64,000 nt of DNA from CAWCFV01 sp963794995. GTDB taxonomy: Bacteria; Actinomycetota; Actinomycetes; JACCUZ01. A model generated the notes under the pieces. That model saw only the letters and a list, made by a program, of their open reading frames with translations. It made no database searches and was not told the origin of the DNA. The stretch spans positions 2,666,001 to 2,730,000 of the forward strand of contig CAWCFV010000002.1 in assembly GCA_963794995.1 (NCBI GenBank). Direction: 5' to 3'. Below, piece by piece: positions 17,145 through 25,402 of the stretch. The position numbers were made by a program, and so were the translations under genes. Every line of letters starts with the position of its first letter. Positions within the stretch are counted from its first letter, which is position 1.

Positions 17145-19064
17145 ATGTCCTGGGCTGACGACCCGGAGCTGGTCGCCACCTTCCGGGCCGAGGTCGAGGA
17201 GCGGATCGCCTCGCTGTGCGAGGGCCTGCTCAAGCTCGAGGCACACCCGGCCCCCAAGCAGCTGGTGGCGGGGCTGTTCCGCGACGCGCACACCGTCAAG
17301 GGCTCGGCCCGGATGCTCGGTCTGGACGGCGTCGTCGACGTGGCGCACCGCGCCGAGGACCTGCTCGGTGCGCTCAAGGACGGGCGGCTCGCCGTCCGCA
17401 CCGACCTGGTCGACGTCCTGCTCGTCTCGGCCGAGAGCATCAGCCGGGCGCTGCCCGGTGCCCTCCGCCCGGTGGGCGCCGACGAGCTGGCGGCGGTCGT
17501 GGCGGCGCTCGACGCCGCCGTCGCCGGCGAGGACCCGGTCGCCGTCCCCCGGCTGGCCGAGGAGGAGGCGCCGGACCACGACGACGTACGCGGCCGCAGC
17601 GACTCGATCCGGGTGCCGACCCGGCGGGTGCACGACCTGCTCGACGTGGTGGGGGAGGCCGAGCTCGACGTGCGCCGGCTCTCGACCGACGGCCAGCGGG
17701 TCGCCGCCCTGGCCGGCCAGCACCAGAGGGCCGTCCGGGCCGTCCGCGAGCTGCTGCAGCGCTCCGGCGACCAGGCCGTCCTCGACGCCCTGCGCGGGCT
17801 GGTGGGCGTCGGTGACCAGATGGAGCTGGCCGGGCGTGACCTGCTCACCCGCAGCGAGGACGCGCAGGCGCGGCTGGCCGACGTGCGCGACGGTGCGATG
17901 GGGCTGGCGATGGTGCCGCTGCGCCGGGTGCTGGCCGGCTTCCCCCAGCTGGTCCGCGAGATCTCCGGCGCCGACGCCGACGCCGACGGGCGACAGAACG
18001 GGCGCAAGGACGTCCGGCTGGCCCTGGTCGGCCAGGACGTCGAGCTCGACACCCGCGTGCTGGACGCCGTCGCCGACTCGCTGCGGCACCTGGTCATCAA
18101 CGCCGTCGACCACGGCTGCGAGACGCCGGCCGAGCGGGTGCGCGACGGGAAGTCCCCCCAGGCCACCGTGACCGTGTCGGCCCGTGCCGCCGGGTCGTCG
18201 GTCGTGATCGAGGTGTCCGACGACGGACGCGGCATCGACGAGGAGGCGCTGCGCGAGCTGGCCGTCGCACGCGGCGTGCTGCCGCCCGGTTCCACGGCGT
18301 CCGGCCCGGCGCTGCTGCAGGTGCTGTTCTCGCCGGGGTTCTCGACCCGGGACGAGGTGACCCGCACCTCGGGCCGGGGCGTCGGCCTCGACGTCGTGCG
18401 CACCGTCGTCGAGGACCTCAGCGGCACCATCGAGCTCACCGCCGAGCCCGGCCGCGGGACGACCTTCGCCATCAGCCTGCCGGTGACCCTGGGGGTCCTG
18501 CGCTGCCTGCTGGCCCGGGTCGGCGACGAGCGGTACGCGCTGCCGGTGTCCGGGGTGCTCGAGACGCTGGGACTCGCGACCGCCGAGCGGCACGAGGTCG
18601 CCGGTGTCCCCGTCCTCTCGCGGGAGGGGCGGACCATGCCCCTGGTCGACCTCGGCGGCGTCCTCGACGTCGTGGGGGACCGCGACCCGCGGGCCGCGGT
18701 GGTCGTGCAGCACGGCGGCACGGGGGACCTGCTCGCCTTCGCCGTCGACCAGCTCGAGGGCGAGCGCGAGGTCGTCGTCAAGGAGCTCGGTCCCTTCCTC
18801 GGCCGGCTGCCCACGGTCGCCGGGGCCACCATCGACGGCGACGGCAGCGTCGTGCTCGTCCTCGACGTGCGCGAGCTCGCCGTCCGCCAGCTCGCCGGCG
18901 CCGGCGGCGGGACGGCGCCGGTCGCCTCGACCCTGCCGCCCCGGCGCCGTCAGCCGCAGCCGGTGCCGCCGGTGCAGCCGGTGCAGGGCAGCCGGGCCCG
19001 GCCGGCCGGCCGACGGTGCTCGTCGTCGAGGACTCGGTGGGGGTCCGGGAGCTCCAGCGGGTGA
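17145..19064 (+). CDS. cheA: Chemotaxis histidine kinase CheA (receiver domain cut off by a frame change)
   Basis: Kinase of the chemosensory set. An Hpt domain carries His49 in DAHTVKGSARML. There is no clear P2 domain. The dimerisation and ATPase domains follow, with LVINAVDHGCETPAER, DDGRGIDEEAL and GRGVGLDVVRT, then a CheW-like regulatory domain (VLRCLLARVGDERYALPVSGV). The frame runs on through a Pro/Arg-rich tail and stops at 19064. A complete receiver domain begins in the -1 frame around 18950-19016, so the gene was probably a CheA-REC hybrid. Either a base is missing near 18930-18960, or the two parts are made separately or by slippage. Confidence 0.88.
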   Translation: MSWADDPELVATFRAEVEERIASLCEGLLKLEAHPAPKQLVAGLFRDAHTVKGSARMLGLDGVVDVAHRAEDLLGALKDGRLAVRTDLVDVLLVSAESISRALPGALRPVGADELAAVVAALDAAVAGEDPVAVPRLAEEEAPDHDDVRGRSDSIRVPTRRVHDLLDVVGEAELDVRRLSTDGQRVAALAGQHQRAVRAVRELLQRSGDQAVLDALRGLVGVGDQMELAGRDLLTRSEDAQARLADVRDGAMGLAMVPLRRVLAGFPQLVREISGADADADGRQNGRKDVRLALVGQDVELDTRVLDAVADSLRHLVINAVDHGCETPAERVRDGKSPQATVTVSARAAGSSVVIEVSDDGRGIDEEALRELAVARGVLPPGSTASGPALLQVLFSPGFSTRDEVTRTSGRGVGLDVVRTVVEDLSGTIELTAEPGRGTTFAISLPVTLGVLRCLLARVGDERYALPVSGVLETLGLATAERHEVAGVPVLSREGRTMPLVDLGGVLDVVGDRDPRAAVVVQHGGTGDLLAFAVDQLEGEREVVVKELGPFLGRLPTVAGATIDGDGSVVLVLDVRELAVRQLAGAGGGTAPVASTLPPRRRQPQPVPPVQPVQGSRARPAGRRCSSSRTRWGSGSSSG

Positions 19065-19375
19065 TCCTCGAGGGCGCCGGCTACGAGGTGGTCACCGCCG
19101 TCGACGGCCTCGACGGCGCCGCCCGGCTGCGGGACGCACCGGTCGACCTGGTGCTGTCCGACGTCGAGATGCCCGGAATGGACGGGTTCACGCTGACCCG
19201 GCGCCTGCGCGCGACGCGCGGCTGGGAGGACGTGCCCGTCGTGATCATGACCTCGCGGGGCGACGAGGCCGACCAGCGCGCCGGCCTGGACGCAGGTGCC
19301 AGCGCCTACCTGCTCAAGAGCGAGTTCGACCAGGCCGAACTCATCAGTACGGTCCGTCGCCTTCTCGGGCGCTGA
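19016..19375 (+). CDS. Receiver (CheY-like) domain, probably the C-terminus of a CheA-REC hybrid
   Basis: A complete 119-residue receiver domain: acidic pair in VVEDS, phospho-acceptor Asp in DLVLSDVEMPGMDG, conserved Thr/Ser in VVIMTS, and Lys in AYLLKSEF. GTG 19016 has no ribosome site. The same frame is open upstream and reads as an Ala/Gly/Pro linker (AAPAPSAAAGAAGAAGAG), as expected for the linker of a fused protein. It overlaps the end of cheA by 49 bases in another frame. A one-base deletion in the reported sequence or in the genome would explain this best. Confidence 0.75.
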   Translation: MLVVEDSVGVRELQRVILEGAGYEVVTAVDGLDGAARLRDAPVDLVLSDVEMPGMDGFTLTRRLRATRGWEDVPVVIMTSRGDEADQRAGLDAGASAYLLKSEFDQAELISTVRRLLGR

Positions 19376-19416
19376 CCGGCACCCTCCGCGCACGACCGAC
19401 AGGATCCGAGGCACCC

Positions 19417-20379
19417 ATGCCCACCGTGCTCATCGCCGACGACAGCCCGACGCTGCGTCGCATCGTGTCCACGGTCCTCGAGCGCGCAGGCCACACGGTG
19501 GTGATGTGCGAGGACGGCGTGCAGGCCGTGCAGGGGGTCTTCCGCACCCAGCCCGACGCCGTGATCCTCGACGTGCAGATGCCCCGGCTCTCCGGCTACG
19601 TCGCCGCCCGGATGCTCAAGGACGACTGGCAGACCGCGGAGATCCCGGTGATCCTGCTGACGTCGCTCGACGCCGCCTCGGACCGCTACTGGGGCCAGCA
19701 GACCGGCGCCGACACCTTCCTCACCAAGGACTTCGAGGCGCCCGAGCTGGTCGCTGCGGTCGCCGAGGTGCTCGTGCGCGCGGACGAGGCCCGGGGCGGG
19801 CGCCCCGCGTTCCGGCCGGACCCCGTCGAGCTCGGGGACGACGAGGTCCTGGCGCGGGTGTCCGAGCTGCTGGACCGCAAGCTGTTCGAGGCCTCGGTCG
19901 CTGCCGAGGTCACCCAGATCGCGGCCGACGTGCACGGCTTCGAGGAGACCGTGGCCGCCGTGCTCGGGCTGCTGGGCCGGATCGTCGACTACGACCTCGC
20001 CGCCGTCTGCATGCTGGACGACCGGCTCACCTACCTCACGGTCGCCCGGGAGGCCTCGCACCAGCAGTACGGCGAGTTCTTCAGCGCCATCGCAGACGCC
20101 GCAACCCAGGTGACCGGCGTGCCCGTCATGGTCCACGACCTGGTGCCCCGGGTGGCCGACCCGCACGGGCACCTCGGGCAGGACGACGAGGGACGGATGG
20201 CGACGTTCCTCTCGATGCCGCTGCGCGCCGGCGGCAGGGTCGTGGGCTGCCTCGCGCTCTCCTCGGCCACCAAGAACGCGTTCGGCGAGGCCTCCCTCAA
20301 CACGCTGCGCCTGGTCGAGCAGCCCACGGCCGTGGTCATCAGCAACGCCCGGCTCTCGGGGGCCGTCGTCCACGCCTGA
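19417..20379 (+). CDS. Response regulator with REC and GAF-type domains
   Basis: A 320-residue protein with an N-terminal receiver domain (phospho-acceptor Asp52 in VILDVQMPRLSGY, Lys in FLTKDFE) and, after a linker of about 30 residues, a GAF-like domain from about 160 to 310. No DNA-binding or enzymatic output is seen, so it probably relays by protein contact or as a ligand-gated sink for phosphate from CheA. ATG 19417 follows AGGATCCGAGG. It ends the chemosensory cluster. Receiver-GAF proteins of this kind are usually of unknown output. Confidence 0.8.
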   Translation: MPTVLIADDSPTLRRIVSTVLERAGHTVVMCEDGVQAVQGVFRTQPDAVILDVQMPRLSGYVAARMLKDDWQTAEIPVILLTSLDAASDRYWGQQTGADTFLTKDFEAPELVAAVAEVLVRADEARGGRPAFRPDPVELGDDEVLARVSELLDRKLFEASVAAEVTQIAADVHGFEETVAAVLGLLGRIVDYDLAAVCMLDDRLTYLTVAREASHQQYGEFFSAIADAATQVTGVPVMVHDLVPRVADPHGHLGQDDEGRMATFLSMPLRAGGRVVGCLALSSATKNAFGEASLNTLRLVEQPTAVVISNARLSGAVVHA

Positions 20380-20418
20380 GCGCAGCCCGGCCGCAGGAGT
20401 CGCACGCTGCCGCGCGGG

Positions 20419-20424
20419 TAGTCT
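20419..20424 (+). promoter_or_regulatory. -10 box (leaderless) of the flavin reductase gene
   Basis: TAGTCT ends eight bases before ATG 20433, with no Shine-Dalgarno sequence. Confidence 0.5.
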
Positions 20425-20432
20425 CGACAGCG

Positions 20433-20969
20433 ATGTCCGTGCCCGCTGCCGCCACGCCACCCGGCCCCGCCCTGCCCGGTGGCCCCGCCGTCGAGGCCGA
20501 TGCCTACCGGCGCGTCGTGGCGCAGTTCGCGACCGGCGTGACCGTGTGCACCACCCGGGTCGGCCGGCTGGACCACGCGATGACGGCCAGCGCCTTCACC
20601 TCGGTGTCGCTCGACCCGCTGCTCGTCCTGGTGTGCGTCGACAAGGAGGCGCGGTTCCGCGACGCGGTGCTGGAGGCCGGCACCTGGGCGGTCTCCATCC
20701 TGTCCGCAGACGGCCGCCGCGCCGCCGACTGGTTCGCGACCAAGGGCCGGCCGCTGGTCGGACAGCTCGACCAGCACCCCCACCACCGCGGGCGCACCGG
20801 CGCACCGCTGCTCGACGGGGCCCTCGCCTGGATCGAGTGCCGGACCGCGGCCGTCTACGACGGCGGTGACCACGACATCGTGCTGGGCGCCGTCGTCGCG
20901 GCCGCGGAGCGGGACCGGGACGCCGCGGCGCTGCTGTACCACCGCAGCCGGTACGGGCAGACCACCTGA
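20433..20969 (+). CDS. Flavin reductase (FMN-binding split-barrel) domain protein
   Basis: A 178-residue member of the flavin reductase-like family that supplies reduced flavin to monooxygenases or acts as a small FMN enzyme. The fold is marked by YRRVVAQFATGVTVCTT, HAMTASAFTSVSLDPLLVLV and FRDAVLEAGTWAVSIL, and by DHDIVLGAVV near the end. ATG 20433 is backed by the -10 box eight bases upstream. No partner monooxygenase lies nearby. The VanW gene follows after 4 bases, so the two are likely co-transcribed. Confidence 0.85.
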   Translation: MSVPAAATPPGPALPGGPAVEADAYRRVVAQFATGVTVCTTRVGRLDHAMTASAFTSVSLDPLLVLVCVDKEARFRDAVLEAGTWAVSILSADGRRAADWFATKGRPLVGQLDQHPHHRGRTGAPLLDGALAWIECRTAAVYDGGDHDIVLGAVVAAAERDRDAAALLYHRSRYGQTT

Positions 20970-20973
20970 GACC

Positions 20974-22758
20974 GTGAGATCCCCAGCCGGCGCGTACGCC
21001 GGCCTGCCCCCCGCGCGCCGCGCGCTCCTGCTGCTGGCGGCTGTCCTCGGGCTGGCCGCCCTCGGGTGGGCTGCGCTGTGGGTCACGGCCGGCCCCGGCA
21101 TCGCAGCGGGCACCACGGTGCTCGGCGTCCCGCTCGGGGGGCAGTCGGCGGCCGAGGCGGCCGCCACGCTGCGGAGCCGGCTGCGTGACGACGCGTCCGC
21201 GCCGATCGCGGTCCGTGCCGCTGACGTGTCGTCACGGCTGAGCCCGGCCGACTCCGGCCTGGAGCTGGACGTCGACGCGACCGTGGCCGCGGCGCCGGGC
21301 CGCAGCTGGAACCCGCTCGAGCTGGTCGCGGTGCTGCGCGGGGGCCGCGAGGTCGAGCCGGTCGTGGCCGTCGACCGGGCGAAGCTGCTCGGCGCGGTCA
21401 CGACGCTGGCCGAGGAGGTCGACCGCGCGCCGGTCGAGGGGACGGTCCGCTTCGGACGCGCCGGCCTGGCCCGGACCGTCGAGCCGGTCGACGGGCGCCG
21501 GCTGGCCCGCCGCCAGGGCGTCGACACGCTGGCGGCGGCGTACCTCGGCGGGCGTCACCTCGCCGGCCGGCCGGTGCGGCTCGAGGTCGTCGCCGACCCG
21601 CCGGAGGTCAGCCGCGCCGAGGTGCAGCGGGTCGCGGAGGAGGTCGCCGGGCCGGCGACCTCGGCCGACGTCACGGTGACCGTCGAGGGCGCGCAGGCGG
21701 TGCTCACCCCGCGAGACATCGCGGCGGCGCTGACCTTCGAGCGCGACGGCCGGGGCAGCCTCGGCCCGGTCCTGGACGGCGAGGCCTTGCACGCCGCGGT
21801 CGCCGACGAGCTCGCCGAGGTCGAGGACCCGGCGCGCGATGCGACGTTCCGGATCCGCGGGGGCACCCCGGTCGTGGTCCCCGCACGGCGCGGCCGCGAG
21901 GTGCTGCCGGCGACGCTCGGCTCCGCCGTGCTCCCCGCACTCACCGGCACCGGCGCGGCGCGCACCGTGTCCGTGCCGTTGGAGCCGAGCGAGCCCGAGG
22001 TGACGACGGAGGCGGCCAGGGCGCTCGGCGTGGTCGAGCGGGTCACGACCTACACGACCTACTACCCGTCGGACTTCGCGCCGCGACTGCAGAACATCCA
22101 CCGCGCGGCCGACCTGATGAACCGGACGCTGGTCCTGCCCGGCCGGGTGTTCAGCCTCAACCGCACCGTCGGCGAGCGCACGGCCGAGCGCGGGTTCGCG
22201 GCCGGTTTCATCATCAACAACGGCCGGCTCGAGGTCGACTACGGGGGCGGCGTCTCGCAGCTCGCGACGACGGTGTTCAACGCGGCGTACTTCGCGGGGC
22301 TCGAGATCGTCGAGCACAACCCGCACAGCTTCTACATCAGTCGCTACCCGGAGGGCCGCGAGTCGACGGTCGCCTGGGGCTTCAAGGACGTGCGGTTCCG
22401 CAACGACTCCGAGCACGGTGTCTTCGTCACCACGTCGTACACCAACAGCTCGGTCACGGTGAGCGTCTACGGCACCAAGCGCTATCGCATCGAGTCGGTG
22501 AAGGGCCCGCGCTACGACGTGACTCCGTTCCGCCTCATCGACGACCCGCGGCCGCCCGGCACCACGCAGGGCAGCTGCGTGGCGACCTCGGGCGTGCCCG
22601 GCTTCCGCGTGGTGGTGACGCGCCTGTTCTACCGCGGGGGCGAGCAGGTGAAGAGCGAGCAGTTCCGCACCAAGTACGAGCCGGAGCACGAGGTGCGCTG
22701 CGGCGTGCCCCCACCCGGCCCGAAGCCGAGCCCGTCGCCGAGCGCCGGCGACGACTGA
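20974..22758 (+). CDS. VanW family protein with peptidoglycan-binding-like repeats
   Basis: A 594-residue membrane-anchored protein: one N-terminal membrane segment (about 13-37), two repeats of the YoaR/PG-binding-4 type (about 45-320), a VanW domain (about 350-500) and a Pro/Ser tail. VanW landmarks are NIHRAADLMNRTLVLPGRVFSLNRTVG, read here as short pieces, with GGGVSQLATTVFNAAYF and NDSEHGVF. VanW proteins occur in some vancomycin-resistance clusters, but their chemistry is unknown; a cell-wall role is likely. GTG 20974 comes four bases after the flavin reductase stop. Confidence 0.88.
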   Translation: MRSPAGAYAGLPPARRALLLLAAVLGLAALGWAALWVTAGPGIAAGTTVLGVPLGGQSAAEAAATLRSRLRDDASAPIAVRAADVSSRLSPADSGLELDVDATVAAAPGRSWNPLELVAVLRGGREVEPVVAVDRAKLLGAVTTLAEEVDRAPVEGTVRFGRAGLARTVEPVDGRRLARRQGVDTLAAAYLGGRHLAGRPVRLEVVADPPEVSRAEVQRVAEEVAGPATSADVTVTVEGAQAVLTPRDIAAALTFERDGRGSLGPVLDGEALHAAVADELAEVEDPARDATFRIRGGTPVVVPARRGREVLPATLGSAVLPALTGTGAARTVSVPLEPSEPEVTTEAARALGVVERVTTYTTYYPSDFAPRLQNIHRAADLMNRTLVLPGRVFSLNRTVGERTAERGFAAGFIINNGRLEVDYGGGVSQLATTVFNAAYFAGLEIVEHNPHSFYISRYPEGRESTVAWGFKDVRFRNDSEHGVFVTTSYTNSSVTVSVYGTKRYRIESVKGPRYDVTPFRLIDDPRPPGTTQGSCVATSGVPGFRVVVTRLFYRGGEQVKSEQFRTKYEPEHEVRCGVPPPGPKPSPSPSAGDD

Positions 22759-22774
22759 GGTCCGCCGCCGCAGG

Positions 22775-23716
22775 TCAGGGCGCCGGTGTCCGGTAGCAGT
22801 ACGGGTGGTGGGTGACGTAGCCCAGCGCGTCGTAGAGGCGCAGCGCCGCGGCGTTGCCGGCGCGCACCTGCAGGTACGACGCGGTCGCCCCCCTCTCCCG
22901 CGCCCAGCCGAGCAGCGCGGCCATCACCGCCGAGCCGACGCGCTGCCGCTTGGCCTCGGGCGCGACGTCCACGGACGTCACGCCGCACCAGTCGCCCTCG
23001 ACCGACACCCGGCCCACGCCGACGGCCACGTCGTCGCGGTAGAGGGTGGCGAAGCCGACGACCGGCGGCGCGGTGAGGATCGCGGTGTGGCCCGCGACGT
23101 CGGTGTCGAGGTCGTGCATCAGCGCCAGCCAGTCCGGTGTCGGTACGGGCCCGACGACCGTGCGCAGGTCGTCGCGCGGCGGGATCGCCGCCAGCACCGG
23201 CGCCACCGGCGCCACCTGGACGACGGTGACGTGCAGCCGTCGCCAGCCCGTCGCGGCCATCTGCTGGTTCGCCGGGTCGGCGAGCGGTACCTGCAGCAGC
23301 GCGGGCAGCCCGCGCTCGGCGTACCACCGCGACGTCCGGTCGAGCGCCGTGGCGAGGTCGACGCCGGGGTCGCCCACTGCCATCGCCGAGTTGGCCCGGC
23401 CGGAGATGCCGCCGTGGGCCCGCAGGACCCAGTCACCGAGCACGGCCTCCTCCCGGGCCGGCCAGCCGGCCCGGCAGATCCGCTGCATCTCGGCCGGCGA
23501 GACCGTGGGGAGCTCGTGGCCGCGACGCGGCGTAGCCTCGGGCACCACCTTCGCGGCGGTGACGGCGGCGGTCGGGAACGAGTGCACTGCGCCGCGGGCC
23601 AGCACCTCGAGGTGGTCCTCGTCGGCCTCGAGCAGGTGGCCGAGGACGTCGGTGAGCCCGCCCTCGACCCGTCGACGCACCGATACCCGGCGTCCGAGGT
23701 CCTGGCTGGTCAGCAC
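22775..23716 (-). CDS. GNAT family N-acetyltransferase with N-terminal regulatory domain
   Basis: A 313-residue acetyltransferase. The C-terminal half holds the acetyl-CoA fold: SVDVAPEAKRQRVGSAVMAAL is motif A with the R/Q-x-x-G-x-G/A loop, and YLQVRAGNAAALRLYDALGY is motif B. The N-terminal 60 residues (VSVRRRVEGGLTDVLGHL) resemble the small barrel found before GNAT domains in mycobacterial Rv0428c-like proteins. Substrate unknown. GTG 23716 follows GGAGGGG. It is divergent from the ferredoxin gene. Confidence 0.85.
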   Translation of the reverse strand: MLTSQDLGRRVSVRRRVEGGLTDVLGHLLEADEDHLEVLARGAVHSFPTAAVTAAKVVPEATPRRGHELPTVSPAEMQRICRAGWPAREEAVLGDWVLRAHGGISGRANSAMAVGDPGVDLATALDRTSRWYAERGLPALLQVPLADPANQQMAATGWRRLHVTVVQVAPVAPVLAAIPPRDDLRTVVGPVPTPDWLALMHDLDTDVAGHTAILTAPPVVGFATLYRDDVAVGVGRVSVEGDWCGVTSVDVAPEAKRQRVGSAVMAALLGWARERGATASYLQVRAGNAAALRLYDALGYVTHHPYCYRTPAP

Positions 23717-23827
23717 GCCTGGCCACCCCTCCGGCGTCTAGTGTGCGAAGGACCGCGATACTAGGCGGGTACGGGGGACCGCTACGCCCCAGACTGGTAC
23801 GACACATCGCCCGGGAGGGACCCGAAC

Positions 23828-24160
23828 GTGACCTACGTCATCGCGCAGCCGTGCGTCGACCTGCTCGACAAGGCGTGCATCGAGGAGTGCCCCGTCGACT
23901 GCATCTACGAGGGCAAGCGGATGCTGTACATCCACCCGGACGAGTGCGTCGACTGCGGCGCGTGCGAGCCGGTCTGCCCGGTCGAGGCGATCTTCTACGA
24001 GGACGACACCCCGGAGCAGTGGAAGGACTACTACAAGGCCAACGTCGAGTTCTTCGACGACCTCGGCTCGCCCGGTGGTGCCGCCAAGCTCGGCAAGATC
24101 GACAAGGACCACCCCCTCATCGAGGCCCTGCCGCCGCAGAGCACCGACGCGGAGCACTGA
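23828..24160 (+). CDS. fdxA: Seven-iron ferredoxin
   Basis: Small electron carrier, 110 residues, of the 3Fe-4S/4Fe-4S type. Cysteines at 9, 17 and 50 should bind the 3Fe-4S cluster; those at 21, 40, 43 and 46 the 4Fe-4S cluster; Cys25 matches the free cysteine of the Azotobacter type. The long acidic tail after residue 60 is usual in actinobacterial FdxA/FdxC. GTG 23828 follows GGGAGGG. It sits directly before the dapC-like aminotransferase, as the ferredoxin and aminotransferase genes do in mycobacteria. Confidence 0.95.
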   Translation: MTYVIAQPCVDLLDKACIEECPVDCIYEGKRMLYIHPDECVDCGACEPVCPVEAIFYEDDTPEQWKDYYKANVEFFDDLGSPGGAAKLGKIDKDHPLIEALPPQSTDAEH

Positions 24161-24189
24161 GCACTCCCGGTCCCCGCGCGGCAGGCCCG

Positions 24190-25296
24190 GTGTCGGGCCG
24201 GCTGCCGGACTTCCCCTGGGACCTGCTCGCGCCCTACGCCGAGACCGCCCGGGCGCACCCCGACGGGCTCGTCGACCTGTCCGTGGGCACCCCGGTCGAC
24301 CCGACGCCGGAGGTCGTGCGGCGAGCGCTCGAGGACGGGTCCGACGCACCCGGGTACCCGCAGACCCACGGGACGCCGGAGCTCCGGCAGGCGGTCGTCG
24401 ACTGGTACGCCCGCCGTGGCGTGCCCGGCGTCGACCCCGCTGCCGTGCTGCCGACGGTCGGGTCGAAGGAGCTGGTGGCCGGGCTGCCGACCCTGCTCGG
24501 GCTCGGCCCGGGCGACGTGGTCGTGCACCCCGAGGTCGCCTACCCGACGTACGACGTCGGCGCGCGCCTCGTCGGGGCGACCCCGGTCCCCGCTGACGGG
24601 CTCACCGCCCTCGGGCCGGAGCGGGTGGCGCTGGTCTGGCTGAACTCGCCGGCCAACCCGACCGGCCGCGTGCTCCCGGTCGAGCACCTGCGCAAGGTCG
24701 TCGAGTGGGCCCGCGAGCGGGGCGCGGTCGTCGCGTCGGACGAGTGCTACGCCGAGCTCGGCTGGGGCGAGTGGCAGGACACCGGCACCCCGTCGGTGCT
24801 CGACCCGCGGGTGTGCGGCGGGAGCCACGACAACCTGCTCGCCGTCCACTCGCTGTCCAAGCGGTCGAACCTGGCGGGCTACCGGGCCGCCTTCGTCGCC
24901 GGTGACCCCGCCCTGGTCCGCGAGCTGCTCGAGGTGCGCCGGCACGCGGGGATGATCGTCCCCGCGCCGGTGCAGGCCGCCATGGTCGCCGCGCTCGGGG
25001 ACGACGCCCACGTCCGGGACCAGCATGCCCGCTACGCCGCCCGCCGGGTCGTCCTGCGGGCAGCGCTCGAGGGCGCCGGCTGGCGGGTCGACGGCTCCGA
25101 CGCGGGCCTCTACCTGTGGGTCACGCGCGACGAGGACTGCTGGGACTCGGTGGGCCGGCTCGCCGGCCAGGGCATCCTCGCCGCGCCGGGGGTCTTCTAC
25201 GGCGCCGCCGGCACGCGGCACGTGCGGGTCGCGCTGACCGCGACCGACGAGCGGGTCGCGGCGGCCGCCCGGCGCCTCGCCGCCGGCGACGGGTAG
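24190..25296 (+). CDS. dapC: Succinyldiaminopimelate transaminase (DapC type)
   Basis: PLP-dependent class I/II aminotransferase of 368 residues. In the succinylase branch of lysine/DAP synthesis it would turn N-succinyl-2-amino-6-ketopimelate into N-succinyl-LL-DAP. The PLP lysine is in HSLSKRSNLAGYR; LNSPANPTGRVLP and ASDECYAELGWGEW hold the Asn and Asp/Tyr cofactor contacts. dapD and dapE lie 3-5 kb away, which supports the role. GTG 24190 has no strong ribosome site and is 29 bases from the fdxA stop. Confidence 0.88.
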   Translation: MSGRLPDFPWDLLAPYAETARAHPDGLVDLSVGTPVDPTPEVVRRALEDGSDAPGYPQTHGTPELRQAVVDWYARRGVPGVDPAAVLPTVGSKELVAGLPTLLGLGPGDVVVHPEVAYPTYDVGARLVGATPVPADGLTALGPERVALVWLNSPANPTGRVLPVEHLRKVVEWARERGAVVASDECYAELGWGEWQDTGTPSVLDPRVCGGSHDNLLAVHSLSKRSNLAGYRAAFVAGDPALVRELLEVRRHAGMIVPAPVQAAMVAALGDDAHVRDQHARYAARRVVLRAALEGAGWRVDGSDAGLYLWVTRDEDCWDSVGRLAGQGILAAPGVFYGAAGTRHVRVALTATDERVAAAARRLAAGDG

Positions 25297-25402
25297 CCGG
25301 TCGGGCCGGCCGCGCGCCGGCTGTCCGGATCGCCCCCGCCCGGAGCGTCCGGCGCCTACCATTCCTCGCACCGGTGACCGCCGGCCCGCGCCCGGGGGGA
25401 CC

